Source: UBA668 sp039796575
Lineage (GTDB): Bacteria; Actinomycetota; Acidimicrobiia; Acidimicrobiales; Ilumatobacteraceae
Assembly (NCBI GenBank): GCA_039796575.1
Contig: JBDKJP010000068.1
Location: 1-63,747 of the forward strand
Direction of reading: 5' to 3'
Length of the DNA: 63,747 bases
The position numbers were made by a program, and so were the translations under genes. The notes under the pieces are model-generated. The model was not told where the DNA came from, ran no database searches, and saw nothing but the letters and a program-made list of their open reading frames with translations. Positions 16,101 to 24,560 of this stretch are shown in pieces (position 1 is the stretch's first letter; each line of letters opens with the position of its first letter).

Positions 16101-16106
16101 ACCCTA
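16101..16106 (-). promoter_or_regulatory. -10 box of leaderless promoter, TAGGGT
   Basis: TAGGGT on the minus strand ends 6 nt before ATG 16094 of the acyl-CoA dehydrogenase gene. Confidence 0.6.
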
Positions 16107-16116
16107 CGCCGTCCTT

Positions 16117-16126
16117 AACGATCGTT
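16117..16126. promoter_or_regulatory. TetR-type operator candidate AACGATCGTT
   Basis: A perfect 10-bp palindrome within TNAACGATCGTTNA lies between the two divergent leaderless promoters at 16101 and 16147. Sites of this form are common for TetR repressors of acyl-CoA genes. The TetR gene at 17894 is a candidate regulator. Confidence 0.5.
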
Positions 16127-16146
16127 CAATGGTCGCCGAGAGTTGC

Positions 16147-16152
16147 TACGTT
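16147..16152 (+). promoter_or_regulatory. -10 box of leaderless promoter, TACGTT
   Basis: TACGTT ends 6 nt before GTG 16159 of the DUF2207 gene; no ribosome site is present. Confidence 0.55.
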
Positions 16153-16158
16153 GACGGC

Positions 16159-17916
16159 GTGCTGAACCCCATCACGAAGTGGCGTCACGCCGTGGTCGGT
16201 CTCGCTGCCCTCGTCACGCCGCTGGTGGTGCTGATGGGCCTCGCCGGCGACGGCTACTGGCCCGAGCGGTTCGACGCGAAGCAGGTGGTGGTCACGGCCG
16301 AGGGCGACGGTGTGCGCATCCGCGAGGTGGTCGACCAGGACTTCGGCAACGCCCAGCGGCACGGCTACGAGCGCATCATCCCGAACGACTTCGGCGCGCC
16401 GATCGACGTGGTGGCGTCGTCGCCCGACGCACCTGCCGACGTCGATGTCACCAACTTCGGCGTCGAGACCCGCATCCGCATCGGCGATCCCGGGACGCTC
16501 GTCACCGGTCAGCACCGCTACGTGCTCGAGTACACGCTGCCGGCGGCGCGGCTCGACACCGGGCTGTTCAACCTCGACGTCATCGGCCCGGGCGAGCAGT
16601 TCGAGACCGGCCGGTTCGAGGTGGTGGTCACCGGTCTCGAGCTCGACGAGCCGACCTGTGCCACGGGCGCGCTCGGGGTTCTCGACGGTTGCACGCTCGA
16701 CCCTGTGGGCGACGTGTACCTCGTGCTGCTCGAGCCGTTGCCGGCCGGCGACGGTGTCACCGTGGCGGGCACCATCGTCGGCACCCGCGAGCCGGTCGAG
16801 GTGCCCATCCCCGACGTGCCCGTACGACGCGACGCGGCTCGCCTCCCGATGGCGCTCGGGTGCCTGGCGTTCGGCGTGCTCGGGGCGATCGGGTCCTACG
16901 AGGTGATGCGCAAGCGCGGCCGCAACGTGGTGGGCGGGTCGTCGGCCGTCGACGCGGCGTTCGCCTCCACCCCCGGGGCCACCCGCCTCGTCACCGACCG
17001 CGAGCTCGCGTCGATGGCGACCACCGAGTTCGAGCCGCCGCGAGGCATGCGCCCGTGGCAGGGCGCCCTGCTGCTGCACGAACGCGTCGACACCGAGACC
17101 ATCTCCGCCTGGTTCTCCGACCAGATCGCGCAGGGCGTGCTCGTGCTCTCGGCCGACGGCAAGCGTCTGTCGCCGGGGGAGTCGCTCGACGAGGCACCGC
17201 CCGTCACCAGGAAGCGCATCGAGCGCTTGCTCGGCAACGAACCGTGGCTGGAGCTCGGCGCCTACGACCCGCGCCTGCACGAGCTGTGGGAGGACATCCG
17301 CAAGGTGCAGGTCGACGCGGCGCGCGACACCGGTTGGTGGGAGCGCGGCTCGCCCGGTTCGAAGCAGAGCGCCAACGCCGGTCAGTGGCTGATGGGCATC
17401 GCCGTCGTGGCAATCTGGAGCTTCTCGTGGCTCGTCGGGCTCCGCCACTCCATCCCCGTCACGTTCGCCGGCGCGGTGCTCATCCCGGCCGCGGTCGGCT
17501 GGTTCGCCTACCGCCCGCTGCTGCCGCGCCGCAGCGCCGCGGGCAGTGCCGCCGCGCTGCAGGCGGAGAGCTTCCGACGGTTCCTCGTGGCCAGCGAGGG
17601 ACGGCACGTCGAATGGGCGTGGCAGCACGGACTGCTGCGCGAGTACAGCGCGTGGGCGGTGGCGCTGGGCGCTGCGTCGGCGTGGGGTCGTGCCGTCGCG
17701 GCGAGTGCGGTGCCACCGCCCGAGGTGGCGCTGAACACGACGCCGATGTTGCTGTACTCCACGTCGGCGATGTGGCGCAGCACGCACACCGTGCCGCCGA
17801 GCACCGGTGGCGGCAGCGGCGGCGGTGGCGGCAGCAGCTTCGGCGGCGGGTTCAGCAGCGGCGGCTTCAGCGGCGTGGGTGGAGGTGGTGGCGGTGGCAG
17901 CTCGGGCAGCTGGTGA
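16159..17916 (+). CDS. DUF2207-family membrane protein with glycine-rich tail
   Basis: 585 residues. An N-terminal hydrophobic segment, an extracytoplasmic beta-domain (about 40-225), a membrane helix (LPMALGCLAFGVLGAIGSY), a cytoplasmic region with a winged-helix-like part (LLHERVDTETISAWFSDQIA), two more helices near 410-455 and a C-terminal tail of Gly/Ser repeats ending GGGGSSGSW. This order matches DUF2207 proteins, whose role is unknown. GTG 16159 is chosen over upstream codons because it sits 6 nt after TACGTT and marks the coding-quality boundary. The last 23 nt overlap the TetR gene. Confidence 0.8.
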   Translation: MLNPITKWRHAVVGLAALVTPLVVLMGLAGDGYWPERFDAKQVVVTAEGDGVRIREVVDQDFGNAQRHGYERIIPNDFGAPIDVVASSPDAPADVDVTNFGVETRIRIGDPGTLVTGQHRYVLEYTLPAARLDTGLFNLDVIGPGEQFETGRFEVVVTGLELDEPTCATGALGVLDGCTLDPVGDVYLVLLEPLPAGDGVTVAGTIVGTREPVEVPIPDVPVRRDAARLPMALGCLAFGVLGAIGSYEVMRKRGRNVVGGSSAVDAAFASTPGATRLVTDRELASMATTEFEPPRGMRPWQGALLLHERVDTETISAWFSDQIAQGVLVLSADGKRLSPGESLDEAPPVTRKRIERLLGNEPWLELGAYDPRLHELWEDIRKVQVDAARDTGWWERGSPGSKQSANAGQWLMGIAVVAIWSFSWLVGLRHSIPVTFAGAVLIPAAVGWFAYRPLLPRRSAAGSAAALQAESFRRFLVASEGRHVEWAWQHGLLREYSAWAVALGAASAWGRAVAASAVPPPEVALNTTPMLLYSTSAMWRSTHTVPPSTGGGSGGGGGSSFGGGFSSGGFSGVGGGGGGGSSGSW

Positions 17917-18487
17917 TGCCACGTCGGGCGCATCGCGCGCCGACGTGATCGTCGACGTGGCGGCCCGCCTGTTCGCCGAGCGCGGCTACGGCGCCACCAG
18001 CATCGACGACATCGGCGCCGCCGCCGGGGTGAGTGGCCCGGCCGTGTACTGGCACTTCAAGGGCAAGCGCGCGTTGCTGGCCGCGATGCTCGGCGACGTG
18101 AGCGAACGGCTGCTCGCGCAAGGACGCGAATGTGCAACGGCAGGTGTCGAGGTCGAGGCCGCGCTCCGGGCGCTCGTGCGCGCGCAGGTGACGTTCGCAC
18201 TCGACCACCCCGACCTCATCGTGGTGCACGCCCGCGAGCTGCACCACCTCGACACCGAGCAGGCCCACCGCGTGCGACTGCTGCAGCGTCAGTACGTCGA
18301 CGTGTGGGTCGACGTGATGCGCCGCCTGCACCCGAAGGTGCGCCGCCCGAAGCTGGTGGCCGCGGTGCAGGCCGCGATCGGGCTCATCAACTCCACGCCC
18401 TACGTGGGCAGCGTGCCGCGGCGCACGCTCGAACCGTTGCTCACCGACATGGCGCTCGCAGCGCTGCATTCGGTGGGATCGGTGTGA
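17894..18487 (+). CDS. TetR-family transcriptional regulator
   Basis: 197 residues from GTG 17894. The N-terminal DNA-binding domain VDVAARLFAERGYGATSIDD followed by IGAAAGVSGPAVYWHFKGKR is a textbook TetR helix-turn-helix. The C-terminal ligand-binding half (VHARELHHLDTEQAHRVRLL) resembles regulators of fatty-acid and acyl-CoA genes. Several in-frame GTG codons exist; 17894 gives a normal-length N-terminus and overlaps the DUF2207 gene by 23 nt, implying coupling. The AACGATCGTT palindrome at 16117 is a plausible target. Ligand unknown. Confidence 0.85.
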   Translation: MAARAAGDATSGASRADVIVDVAARLFAERGYGATSIDDIGAAAGVSGPAVYWHFKGKRALLAAMLGDVSERLLAQGRECATAGVEVEAALRALVRAQVTFALDHPDLIVVHARELHHLDTEQAHRVRLLQRQYVDVWVDVMRRLHPKVRRPKLVAAVQAAIGLINSTPYVGSVPRRTLEPLLTDMALAALHSVGSV

Positions 18488-18493
18488 CGTCGG

Positions 18494-19237
18494 CTACTGC
18501 AGGCCGGCGTACGCGCCACCGTCGACCGGGATGGCGGCGCCCGTGATGAACTGCGCCGACTCGCTGCACAGGAACGCGGTGATGCGGCCGAAGTCGTCGG
18601 GGTCGCCGAGCTTCTTCGCCGGGATGCCCTGCGCCACTGCGCTCGGGTCGTCGTAGAGGGCGACCAGGCGGTCGGTGCGGTGCAGACCCGGCTGCACCGA
18701 GTTCACGGTGACACCGTTCGGTGCCACCTCGAGCGCGAGCGTCTTCAGGAAGCCGGTGAGCCCGGCGCGGGCCGTGTTCGACAGGATGAGGTGCGGGATC
18801 GGCTGGCGCACCGACACCGACGTGATGGCCACCACGCGACCCCAGCCGCGTTCGCACATCGCCGGCACGGTGGCTTTGCACATCGCCACAGTCGACAGCA
18901 GGTTGAGCTGCAACGCGGGCAGGTAGGCGTCGAGGTCGGTCGACGAGAACGTGCCGGCCGGCGGGCCGCCCGCGTTGGCCACCAGGATGTCGACACCACC
19001 GACGAGCTCGTTCGCGGCGGCCACCATGTCGGCCACGCGATCGGTGTCGCTCACGTCGGCCACGAGAGTGTGCACGTCGCCCTCCACCGTCGCCGCCGCG
19101 GCATCGAGCCGCTCCTGCGTGCGGGCCACCAGCACCACCTGTGCACCGGCCGCCGCCAGGGCGCGGGCGGCGCCGAGCCCGAGGCCGCTCGATGCGCCGG
19201 TGACCAGTGCGCGCTTTCCACGAAGTCCGAGATCCAT
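18494..19237 (-). CDS. Short-chain dehydrogenase/reductase-like protein with altered catalytic residues
   Basis: 247 residues. The cofactor motif TGASSGLGLG and the structural ANAGG are present, and the C-terminal PVDGGAYAGL is FabG-like. The catalytic YxxxK is absent: the corresponding segment reads ILSNTARAGL, giving Ser and Arg in place of Tyr and Lys. Such beta-ketoacyl-ACP-reductase-like SDRs form a known atypical subgroup whose chemistry is unclear. ATG 19237 follows a TACCGT box by 6 nt, so leaderless. It is divergent from the HMG-CoA lyase-like gene and convergent with TetR. Confidence 0.82.
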   Translation of the reverse strand: MDLGLRGKRALVTGASSGLGLGAARALAAAGAQVVLVARTQERLDAAAATVEGDVHTLVADVSDTDRVADMVAAANELVGGVDILVANAGGPPAGTFSSTDLDAYLPALQLNLLSTVAMCKATVPAMCERGWGRVVAITSVSVRQPIPHLILSNTARAGLTGFLKTLALEVAPNGVTVNSVQPGLHRTDRLVALYDDPSAVAQGIPAKKLGDPDDFGRITAFLCSESAQFITGAAIPVDGGAYAGLQ

Positions 19238-19243
19238 GCCCGC

Positions 19244-19249
19244 ACGGTA
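19244..19249 (-). promoter_or_regulatory. -10 box of leaderless promoter, TACCGT
   Basis: TACCGT on the minus strand ends 6 nt before ATG 19237. Confidence 0.6.
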
Positions 19250-19269
19250 CCCCGATGCGCCCGGATGTC

Positions 19270-19275
19270 TAGCCT
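19270..19275 (+). promoter_or_regulatory. -10 box of leaderless promoter, TAGCCT
   Basis: TAGCCT ends 6 nt before ATG 19282; it shares a 44-bp spacer with the divergent promoter at 19244. Confidence 0.6.
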
Positions 19276-19281
19276 GCGTGC

Positions 19282-20175
19282 ATGAGCACGCTGCCCGACC
19301 GCATCACCATCCGCGAGGTCGGTGCGCGCGACGGCCTGCAGGCCGAGGCACCGCTCACCGTCGACCAGCGCGTCGACCTCATCGACGCGCTGCTCACCGC
19401 CGGCGTCACCCACCTCGAGGTCGCCGCGTTCGTGAGCCCCACCGCGGTGCCGTCGATGGCCGGCGCCGCGGAGGTGGTGGCCGCGGTGGGCGAGCCCGAG
19501 GGTGTGGTGCGCACCGCGCTGGTGCCCAACCTGCGCGGCGCCGAGATGGCGTTGGCGGCAGGCATCGACGAGCTCACCGTCACCCTGAGCGCCTCGGCCA
19601 CCTACAACCAGCGCAACGTGAAGATGACCATCGACGAGTCGGTCGAGCAGATCGAGGCCATCGCCGCGCTGGCCGCCGCAACAGGCGTGCCGGTCGACGC
19701 CGTCGTGTCGTGCGCGTTCGGGTCGCCGTACGAGGGCGACGTGCCGCCGGCCGAGCTCGCGTTCCTGGTCGAGCGGTTGCGGGCCGGCGGTGCGTCGGCC
19801 GTCACCCTCGCCGACACCACCGGCATGGCCACGCCGCGCCGCCTGCACGATGCGTTCGCCGTCGTCGGCACCGACCTCGGCCTGCACCTCCACGAGACCC
19901 GCGGCACGGGCCTGGTGAACGTCTACGCCGGTCTGCTCGCCGGCGTGCGGCGGTTCGACACGTCGGTCGGCGGGCTGGGCGGCTCGCCCTTCGCGTCCGG
20001 CGCCGCGGGCAACGTCGCCACCGAGGAGGTGGTGGCGCTCTGCGACGACCTCGGCATCAGCACCGGGCTCGGCATCGAAGCGCTCATCGAGGCGGCGTTG
20101 CTCGTCGAGGGCTTCATCGGCCACCCTGTACCGAGCCGCGTGGCGCACGCGGGGCCGCGCACACGCCGGTCGTGA
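19282..20175 (+). CDS. HMG-CoA lyase-like DRE-TIM metallolyase
   Basis: 297 residues. The DRE-TIM signature REVGARDGLQ (11-20), the metal-binding HLH (His202, His204) and the loop GGLGGSPFASGAAGNVATEE identify the hydroxymethylglutaryl-CoA lyase branch. The enzyme splits HMG-CoA into acetyl-CoA and acetoacetate in leucine and ketone-body metabolism. The cysteine that is catalytic in characterised HMG-CoA lyases (GGLGGCP) is Ser235 here, so a related substrate is possible. The acetoacetyl-CoA synthetase gene starts 11 nt downstream, which fits acetoacetate as a product. Confidence 0.82.
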   Translation: MSTLPDRITIREVGARDGLQAEAPLTVDQRVDLIDALLTAGVTHLEVAAFVSPTAVPSMAGAAEVVAAVGEPEGVVRTALVPNLRGAEMALAAGIDELTVTLSASATYNQRNVKMTIDESVEQIEAIAALAAATGVPVDAVVSCAFGSPYEGDVPPAELAFLVERLRAGGASAVTLADTTGMATPRRLHDAFAVVGTDLGLHLHETRGTGLVNVYAGLLAGVRRFDTSVGGLGGSPFASGAAGNVATEEVVALCDDLGISTGLGIEALIEAALLVEGFIGHPVPSRVAHAGPRTRRS

Positions 20176-20186
20176 AGGGGGAGTAC

Positions 20187-22151
20187 GTGGCACCGACGCC
20201 GTTGTGGACACCGTCGACCGAGCGGGTCGCGCGCACGCGCATGCACCAGTTCCGCGCCGAAGTCGCGAAGGATCGACCGGAGGTGGTGGATGCCGCGCGA
20301 CTTCACGAGTTCTCGGTGCGCGAGCCGGCCGACTTCTGGCAACGCGTGTGGGACTTCACCGGCGTGATGGGCGACCCGGGCGACGTGGTGTTCGAGCCCG
20401 GCGACGGCAGCGTGCGGCACGGGCGGTTCTTCCCGAACGCCTCGGTGAGCGTGGCCGAGAACCTGCTGCAGCTGCGCGTCGGCGCGGGCGACGAGGCCAT
20501 CGTGGCCATCACCGAGGCGGGCGACCACCGCAGCTACACGTGGACGCAGCTGCGCGCCGAAGTGGCGGCCCTCGCAGCCGCGCTCGCGGCCGACGGTGTG
20601 CAGCCCGGCGACCGCGTCGCGGCCTACATGCCGCACGTGGCCGAGACCGTCATCACGTTCCTCGCCGCCAACGCGATCGGCGCCACGTTCACCTCCACGT
20701 CGAGCGACTTCGGCGTGGCCGGGGTGGTCGACCGCTTCGGCCAGACCCGTCCCACCGTGCTCGTCGCGGCCGACGGCTACCGTTACGGCGGCAAGGAGTT
20801 CAGCTGCCTCGACCGCATCGCCGAGGCCGTCGCCCAGCTGCCGTCGGTGCGCCGCACCGTGGTGGTGGGCGTGCTCTCGCCGCAGCCCAGCGTCACCGGC
20901 ATCCCGAACGCCGTCGGCTGGAACGACTACCTCGAGCCCAGCCGGGGCGTGCCGCTCGAATTCCTGCGCATGCCCGCCGACCACCCGCTGTACATCCTCT
21001 ACTCGTCGGGCACCACCGGGAAGCCGAAGTGCATCACGCACCGTTCGCTCGGCGTGCTGCTGATGCATCTGAAGGAGCAGCAGCTGCACACCGACATCCG
21101 CGTCGGCGACCGCTGCCTCTACTTCACGACGTGCGGCTGGATGATGTGGAACTGGCTGGTCAGCATCCTCGGCTCGGGCGCCACCATCGTGCTGTTCGAC
21201 GGCAACCCGTTCCACCCGTCGCCGTCCATCCTGTTCGACGTCGCGCAGCAGGAACGGCTGACGATGCTGGGCGTGTCGGCGAAGTACGTCGACTCGTTGC
21301 TGAAGGCCGGCGTGCGACCGCGCGACACGCACGACCTGTCGACACTGCGCTCGATCTGCAGCACCGGCTCACCGCTCAGCGACGAGGGCTTCGCCTACGT
21401 GTACGACGCCATCGCCACCGACGTGCACCTCGCCTCCATCAGCGGTGGCACCGACCTGTGCGGCTGTTTCGTGGGCGGCGACCCCACGCTGCCGGTGTAC
21501 GCCGGCGAGATCCAGGGCCCGATGCTCGGCATGGACATGGCCGTGTACTCCGTCGACGGTCATGCGATCGATGAGCCCGACGTGAAGTGCGAGCTCGTGT
21601 GCCGCGCCCCGTTCCCCAGCGTGCCCGTCGGCTTCTGGGGCGACGACGACGGCAGCAAGTTCCACGGCGCCTACTTCGACCGCTTCCCCGGCGTGTGGGC
21701 GCACGGCGACTTCGCGTCGCGCACCGAGCGCGGTGGCTGGGTGATCCACGGCCGCAGCGACGCCACACTCAACGCCGGCGGCGTGCGCATCGGCACGGCC
21801 GAGATCTACGCGCAGGTCGAGCAGCTGCCCGAGGTGGTGGAGGCCGTGGCCGTCGGGCAGGAGTTCGACGACGACACGCGCATCGTGTTGTTCGTGAAGC
21901 TGGCCGAAGGGCTGACGCTCACCGACGAGCTGCAGGCCGCCATCAAGCAGCGCCTGCGCGTGCACGCGTCGCCCCGCCACGTGCCAGCGCGCATCGCCCA
22001 GGTCACCGACGTGCCCCGCACTCGCAGCAACAAGATCAGTGAGCTCGCCGTGGCCGACGTGGTGAACGGTCGCCCCGTGCGCAACACCGAAGCGCTCGCG
22101 AACCCCGAAGCCCTCGACCAGTACCGCGCGAGGCCCGAGCTCCAGTCCTGA
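20187..22151 (+). CDS. aacS: Acetoacetyl-CoA synthetase
   Basis: 654 residues, the standard length. The N-terminus PLWTPSTERVARTRMHQF and FWQRVWDF, the AMP-binding loop YSSGTTGKPK (about 271-280), TCGWMMWNWLVS and the C-terminal HGRSDATLNAGGVRIGTAEI are diagnostic of acetoacetate-CoA ligase in the ANL superfamily. It activates acetoacetate with ATP and CoA in the cytoplasm. GTG 20187 with GGGGGAG just upstream is preferred to GTG 20172. It follows the HMG-CoA lyase-like gene with an 11-nt gap, so the pair would turn HMG-CoA into acetyl-CoA plus acetoacetyl-CoA. Confidence 0.92.
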   Translation: MAPTPLWTPSTERVARTRMHQFRAEVAKDRPEVVDAARLHEFSVREPADFWQRVWDFTGVMGDPGDVVFEPGDGSVRHGRFFPNASVSVAENLLQLRVGAGDEAIVAITEAGDHRSYTWTQLRAEVAALAAALAADGVQPGDRVAAYMPHVAETVITFLAANAIGATFTSTSSDFGVAGVVDRFGQTRPTVLVAADGYRYGGKEFSCLDRIAEAVAQLPSVRRTVVVGVLSPQPSVTGIPNAVGWNDYLEPSRGVPLEFLRMPADHPLYILYSSGTTGKPKCITHRSLGVLLMHLKEQQLHTDIRVGDRCLYFTTCGWMMWNWLVSILGSGATIVLFDGNPFHPSPSILFDVAQQERLTMLGVSAKYVDSLLKAGVRPRDTHDLSTLRSICSTGSPLSDEGFAYVYDAIATDVHLASISGGTDLCGCFVGGDPTLPVYAGEIQGPMLGMDMAVYSVDGHAIDEPDVKCELVCRAPFPSVPVGFWGDDDGSKFHGAYFDRFPGVWAHGDFASRTERGGWVIHGRSDATLNAGGVRIGTAEIYAQVEQLPEVVEAVAVGQEFDDDTRIVLFVKLAEGLTLTDELQAAIKQRLRVHASPRHVPARIAQVTDVPRTRSNKISELAVADVVNGRPVRNTEALANPEALDQYRARPELQS

Positions 22152-22173
22152 CCCGCGAACTTATGTTCGCGGG
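22152..22173. terminator. Bidirectional terminator hairpin overlapping a stop codon
   Basis: CCCGCGAAC-TTAT-GTTCGCGGG, 9-bp perfect arms. The loop holds the TAA stop of kynU (minus strand), and the left arm starts right after the TGA of aacS. No U-tract. Confidence 0.75.
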
Positions 22174-23303
22174 AGGGCGTGGAGGCCGTCGAACACGTCG
22201 ACGAAGCGGGTGGTGAGCGGGCTGCAGCCGGCGCGGATGATGTTCGGCTCGCGGAAGTCGAAGAGGATGTCGCGGGTGGCGAGGTCCTTCACCACGGCCT
22301 TCGCCTGCGGGTGCTCGATGGCCACGTGGTTACCGCGGCGCGCGGAGTCGCGCGGCGTGGGCGTGGCGAGGCCGAGCTCGTCGCACAGCTCGATGGCGAA
22401 GCCGGTGAGCGCACCACCCTTGGCGTGGATGGCCGGCATGCCCGCTTCGGCCGACAGGGCGATGCCCACCTCGGCCGCCGCCAACGCCATGATCGTCGGC
22501 GTGCCGAGCAGCAGGCGCGCGATGTCGGGGCGCGGGCGGAACTCGGGCCCCATCGCGAACTGGTCCTCGGTGGCGAACCAACCCCAGATCGGCTGGCGGA
22601 TCGACGCCTGCAGCTCCTTCGCCACGTACGTCCACGCCGGTGCACCGGGGCCGCCGTTGAGGAACTTGTAGCTGCAGCCGATGGCCAGCTGCGCGCCGCA
22701 GTCGTGGAGGTCGATGTCGATGGCGCCGACGGCGTGCGACAGGTCCCACACCACGAGCGCGCCGGCTGCGTGCGCGCGGGCGGTCTCGGCCTTCACGTCG
22801 ACCAGCTCGGCCGTGCGGTAGTCGATGACGCTGCGCACCACCACCGCCACGTCGTCGAGACGGTCGAAGCCGTGCCGCACCGTGTAGCCGAGCGCCTCGG
22901 CGATGCCGTCGACCACGTAGCGGTCGGTGGGGAAGTCGTGCTCGCTGATGGCGATGACCGTGCGGCCCGGGTTGAGGCCGATCGCGCCGTGGACGAGCTG
23001 GTACACGTTGAGCGTGGTGGTGTCGTGCAGCACCACCTCACCCGGACGTGCACCGATGAGCGGCGCGAGCACGTCGCCGACGCGCTGCGGCATGTCGACC
23101 CAGTGGTCCCACGAGCGGATCAGACCGGTGGCCCAGTCGTCGTGGTAGATCTCGCTGATGCGCTCGATGGTGCGCTTCGGCGGCATGCCGAGCGAGTTGC
23201 CGTCGAGGTACACGACCGACGGGTTCGGGATGTGGAAGCGGTCGCGGAACGAGGCCAGCGGGTCGGTGGCATCGAGCGCGAGTGCGTCGTCGCGGGTGAT
23301 CAC
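22161..23303 (-). CDS. kynU: Kynureninase
   Basis: 380 residues, PLP fold type I. YLDGNSLGMPP near residue 32, the cofactor-contacting DLSHAVGAIDIDLHDCGAQ and the lysine loop GCSYKFLNGGPGAPA (Lys about 213) are kynureninase hallmarks. It cleaves kynurenine or 3-hydroxykynurenine to anthranilate (or 3-hydroxyanthranilate) and alanine in tryptophan breakdown. The start is GTG 23303, 6 nt after a TAGAGT box. No tryptophan dioxygenase or formamidase gene is adjacent, so the pathway is scattered. It ends inside the shared terminator. Confidence 0.93.
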   Translation of the reverse strand: MITRDDALALDATDPLASFRDRFHIPNPSVVYLDGNSLGMPPKRTIERISEIYHDDWATGLIRSWDHWVDMPQRVGDVLAPLIGARPGEVVLHDTTTLNVYQLVHGAIGLNPGRTVIAISEHDFPTDRYVVDGIAEALGYTVRHGFDRLDDVAVVVRSVIDYRTAELVDVKAETARAHAAGALVVWDLSHAVGAIDIDLHDCGAQLAIGCSYKFLNGGPGAPAWTYVAKELQASIRQPIWGWFATEDQFAMGPEFRPRPDIARLLLGTPTIMALAAAEVGIALSAEAGMPAIHAKGGALTGFAIELCDELGLATPTPRDSARRGNHVAIEHPQAKAVVKDLATRDILFDFREPNIIRAGCSPLTTRFVDVFDGLHALPRT

Positions 23304-23309
23304 GCCGCG

Positions 23310-23315
23310 ACTCTA
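23310..23315 (-). promoter_or_regulatory. -10 box of leaderless promoter, TAGAGT
   Basis: TAGAGT on the minus strand ends 6 nt before the GTG start of kynU at 23303, supporting that GTG as the true start. Confidence 0.6.
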
Positions 23316-23324
23316 CGGCCAGGG

Positions 23325-24554
23325 TCAGCGGCGGGGAAGACGACTGGTGAGCACCCCTGCGGCCTCCAGCCGATCGAGCTCGTCGGCGGGCACACCCAAG
23401 AGTTCACCGAGCACCTCGCGGTTGTCCTCGCCGCGGTAGCGGGGCGAGCCGCCGGTGCGCACATCCGAGCCGGCGAACCGCCACGGCGCGTTGGGGATGC
23501 GGATGGTGCCGTCGCCGCGATCCGTGACCTCCACCACCACCTCACGCTCCTCCGCCCAGTCGGTGTCGCACACCTCGTGCACCGAGCGCAGCTTGCCCAC
23601 CGCCAGCTTGTTCGCCGACATCGCGTCCTCGATGGCGGCCGCGTCGGGCATCGTGCTGGCCCACTCGTCGAGCGCGGCGAAGATGCTGTTGAGGTGCTCG
23701 AGGCGACCCGCCGAGTCGGCGAAGCGCTCGTCGGCGATGAGGTCCTCACGACCGATGGAGAGCATGTAGAAGTCGAACGTCTTGTTCTCGGCGGGATGGC
23801 CGCTGATGACCACGCTCTCGCCGTTCGCCGCGGTGAGCACGGGGTAGTCCATCGGCCGGAAGCTGCGGATGACGCCCGCGGGCACCGGGTCGTCCCACAG
23901 GTGGTCGTGCGCGTGCTCGTTCACGTAGAGCATGGTCTGCGCCATCGCCACGTCGATGCGATCGCCGCGGCCGGTGCGCTCGCGCTGGTACAGCGCGGCC
24001 AGCACCGCGGCGCCGAGCTCGAGCGCGGTGTACACGTCGGCGTGGCTGTGCGCGTCGTTCGCGTAGTGGCCGCCGCGAGCGTCGCCCTGCGCCACGGTGA
24101 AGCCGCTCTCAGCGCCCACCACTGGCGCATACGCGCGGCGGTGCACCCACGGGCCCGTCTGCCCGTAGCCGCTCGCACTCGCGAACACGAGGCGTGGGTT
24201 GCGCGCACTGAGCACGTCGTACCCGAGGCCCAAGCGGTCCATCACGCCGGGTCGGAAGTTCTCGAGCAGCACGTCGCAGTGATCGGCGAGGCGGCGCACG
24301 AGCTCGCGGCCCTCCTCGTGGTCCATGTCGATCGACACGCACCGCTTGCCCACGTTCTGCTGCGCGAAGTAGCTGGAGATGCTGTTCACGCGCGGCCACG
24401 TGGTGCGCGTGATGTCGCCCTCCGGCGGTTCCACCTTGATGACGTCGGCGCCGAGGTCGCACAGCATGCGCGCCGCGTGCGGGCCCGCCAGCACCCGGGT
24501 GAGGTCGAGCACGCGGATGCCGCTCAACGGTCGGGTGTCGGGTGCAGCGTCCAT
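23325..24554 (-). CDS. Family III (CaiB/BaiF) CoA transferase
   Basis: 409 residues. The N-terminal LSGIRVLDLTRVLAGPHAAR and GADVIKVEPPEGD are the conserved class III CoA-transferase start; the segment HSHADVYTALELGAAVLAAL holds the Asp expected to form the acyl anhydride intermediate. These enzymes move CoA between carboxylates such as carnitine, formate/oxalate or itaconate/mesaconate, or act as racemases (Amacr). ATG 24554 lies 6 nt from a TAACGT box. It stands alone between kynU and the YjbR-like gene, so the substrate is not indicated. Confidence 0.87.
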   Translation of the reverse strand: MDAAPDTRPLSGIRVLDLTRVLAGPHAARMLCDLGADVIKVEPPEGDITRTTWPRVNSISSYFAQQNVGKRCVSIDMDHEEGRELVRRLADHCDVLLENFRPGVMDRLGLGYDVLSARNPRLVFASASGYGQTGPWVHRRAYAPVVGAESGFTVAQGDARGGHYANDAHSHADVYTALELGAAVLAALYQRERTGRGDRIDVAMAQTMLYVNEHAHDHLWDDPVPAGVIRSFRPMDYPVLTAANGESVVISGHPAENKTFDFYMLSIGREDLIADERFADSAGRLEHLNSIFAALDEWASTMPDAAAIEDAMSANKLAVGKLRSVHEVCDTDWAEEREVVVEVTDRGDGTIRIPNAPWRFAGSDVRTGGSPRYRGEDNREVLGELLGVPADELDRLEAAGVLTSRLPRR

Positions 24555-24560
24555 GCGGCG

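Noticed and set aside
17807..17916. Gly/Ser repeats at the end of the DUF2207 gene considered as a separate repeat locus
   Set aside because: They are in frame with the protein and typical of its family tail.
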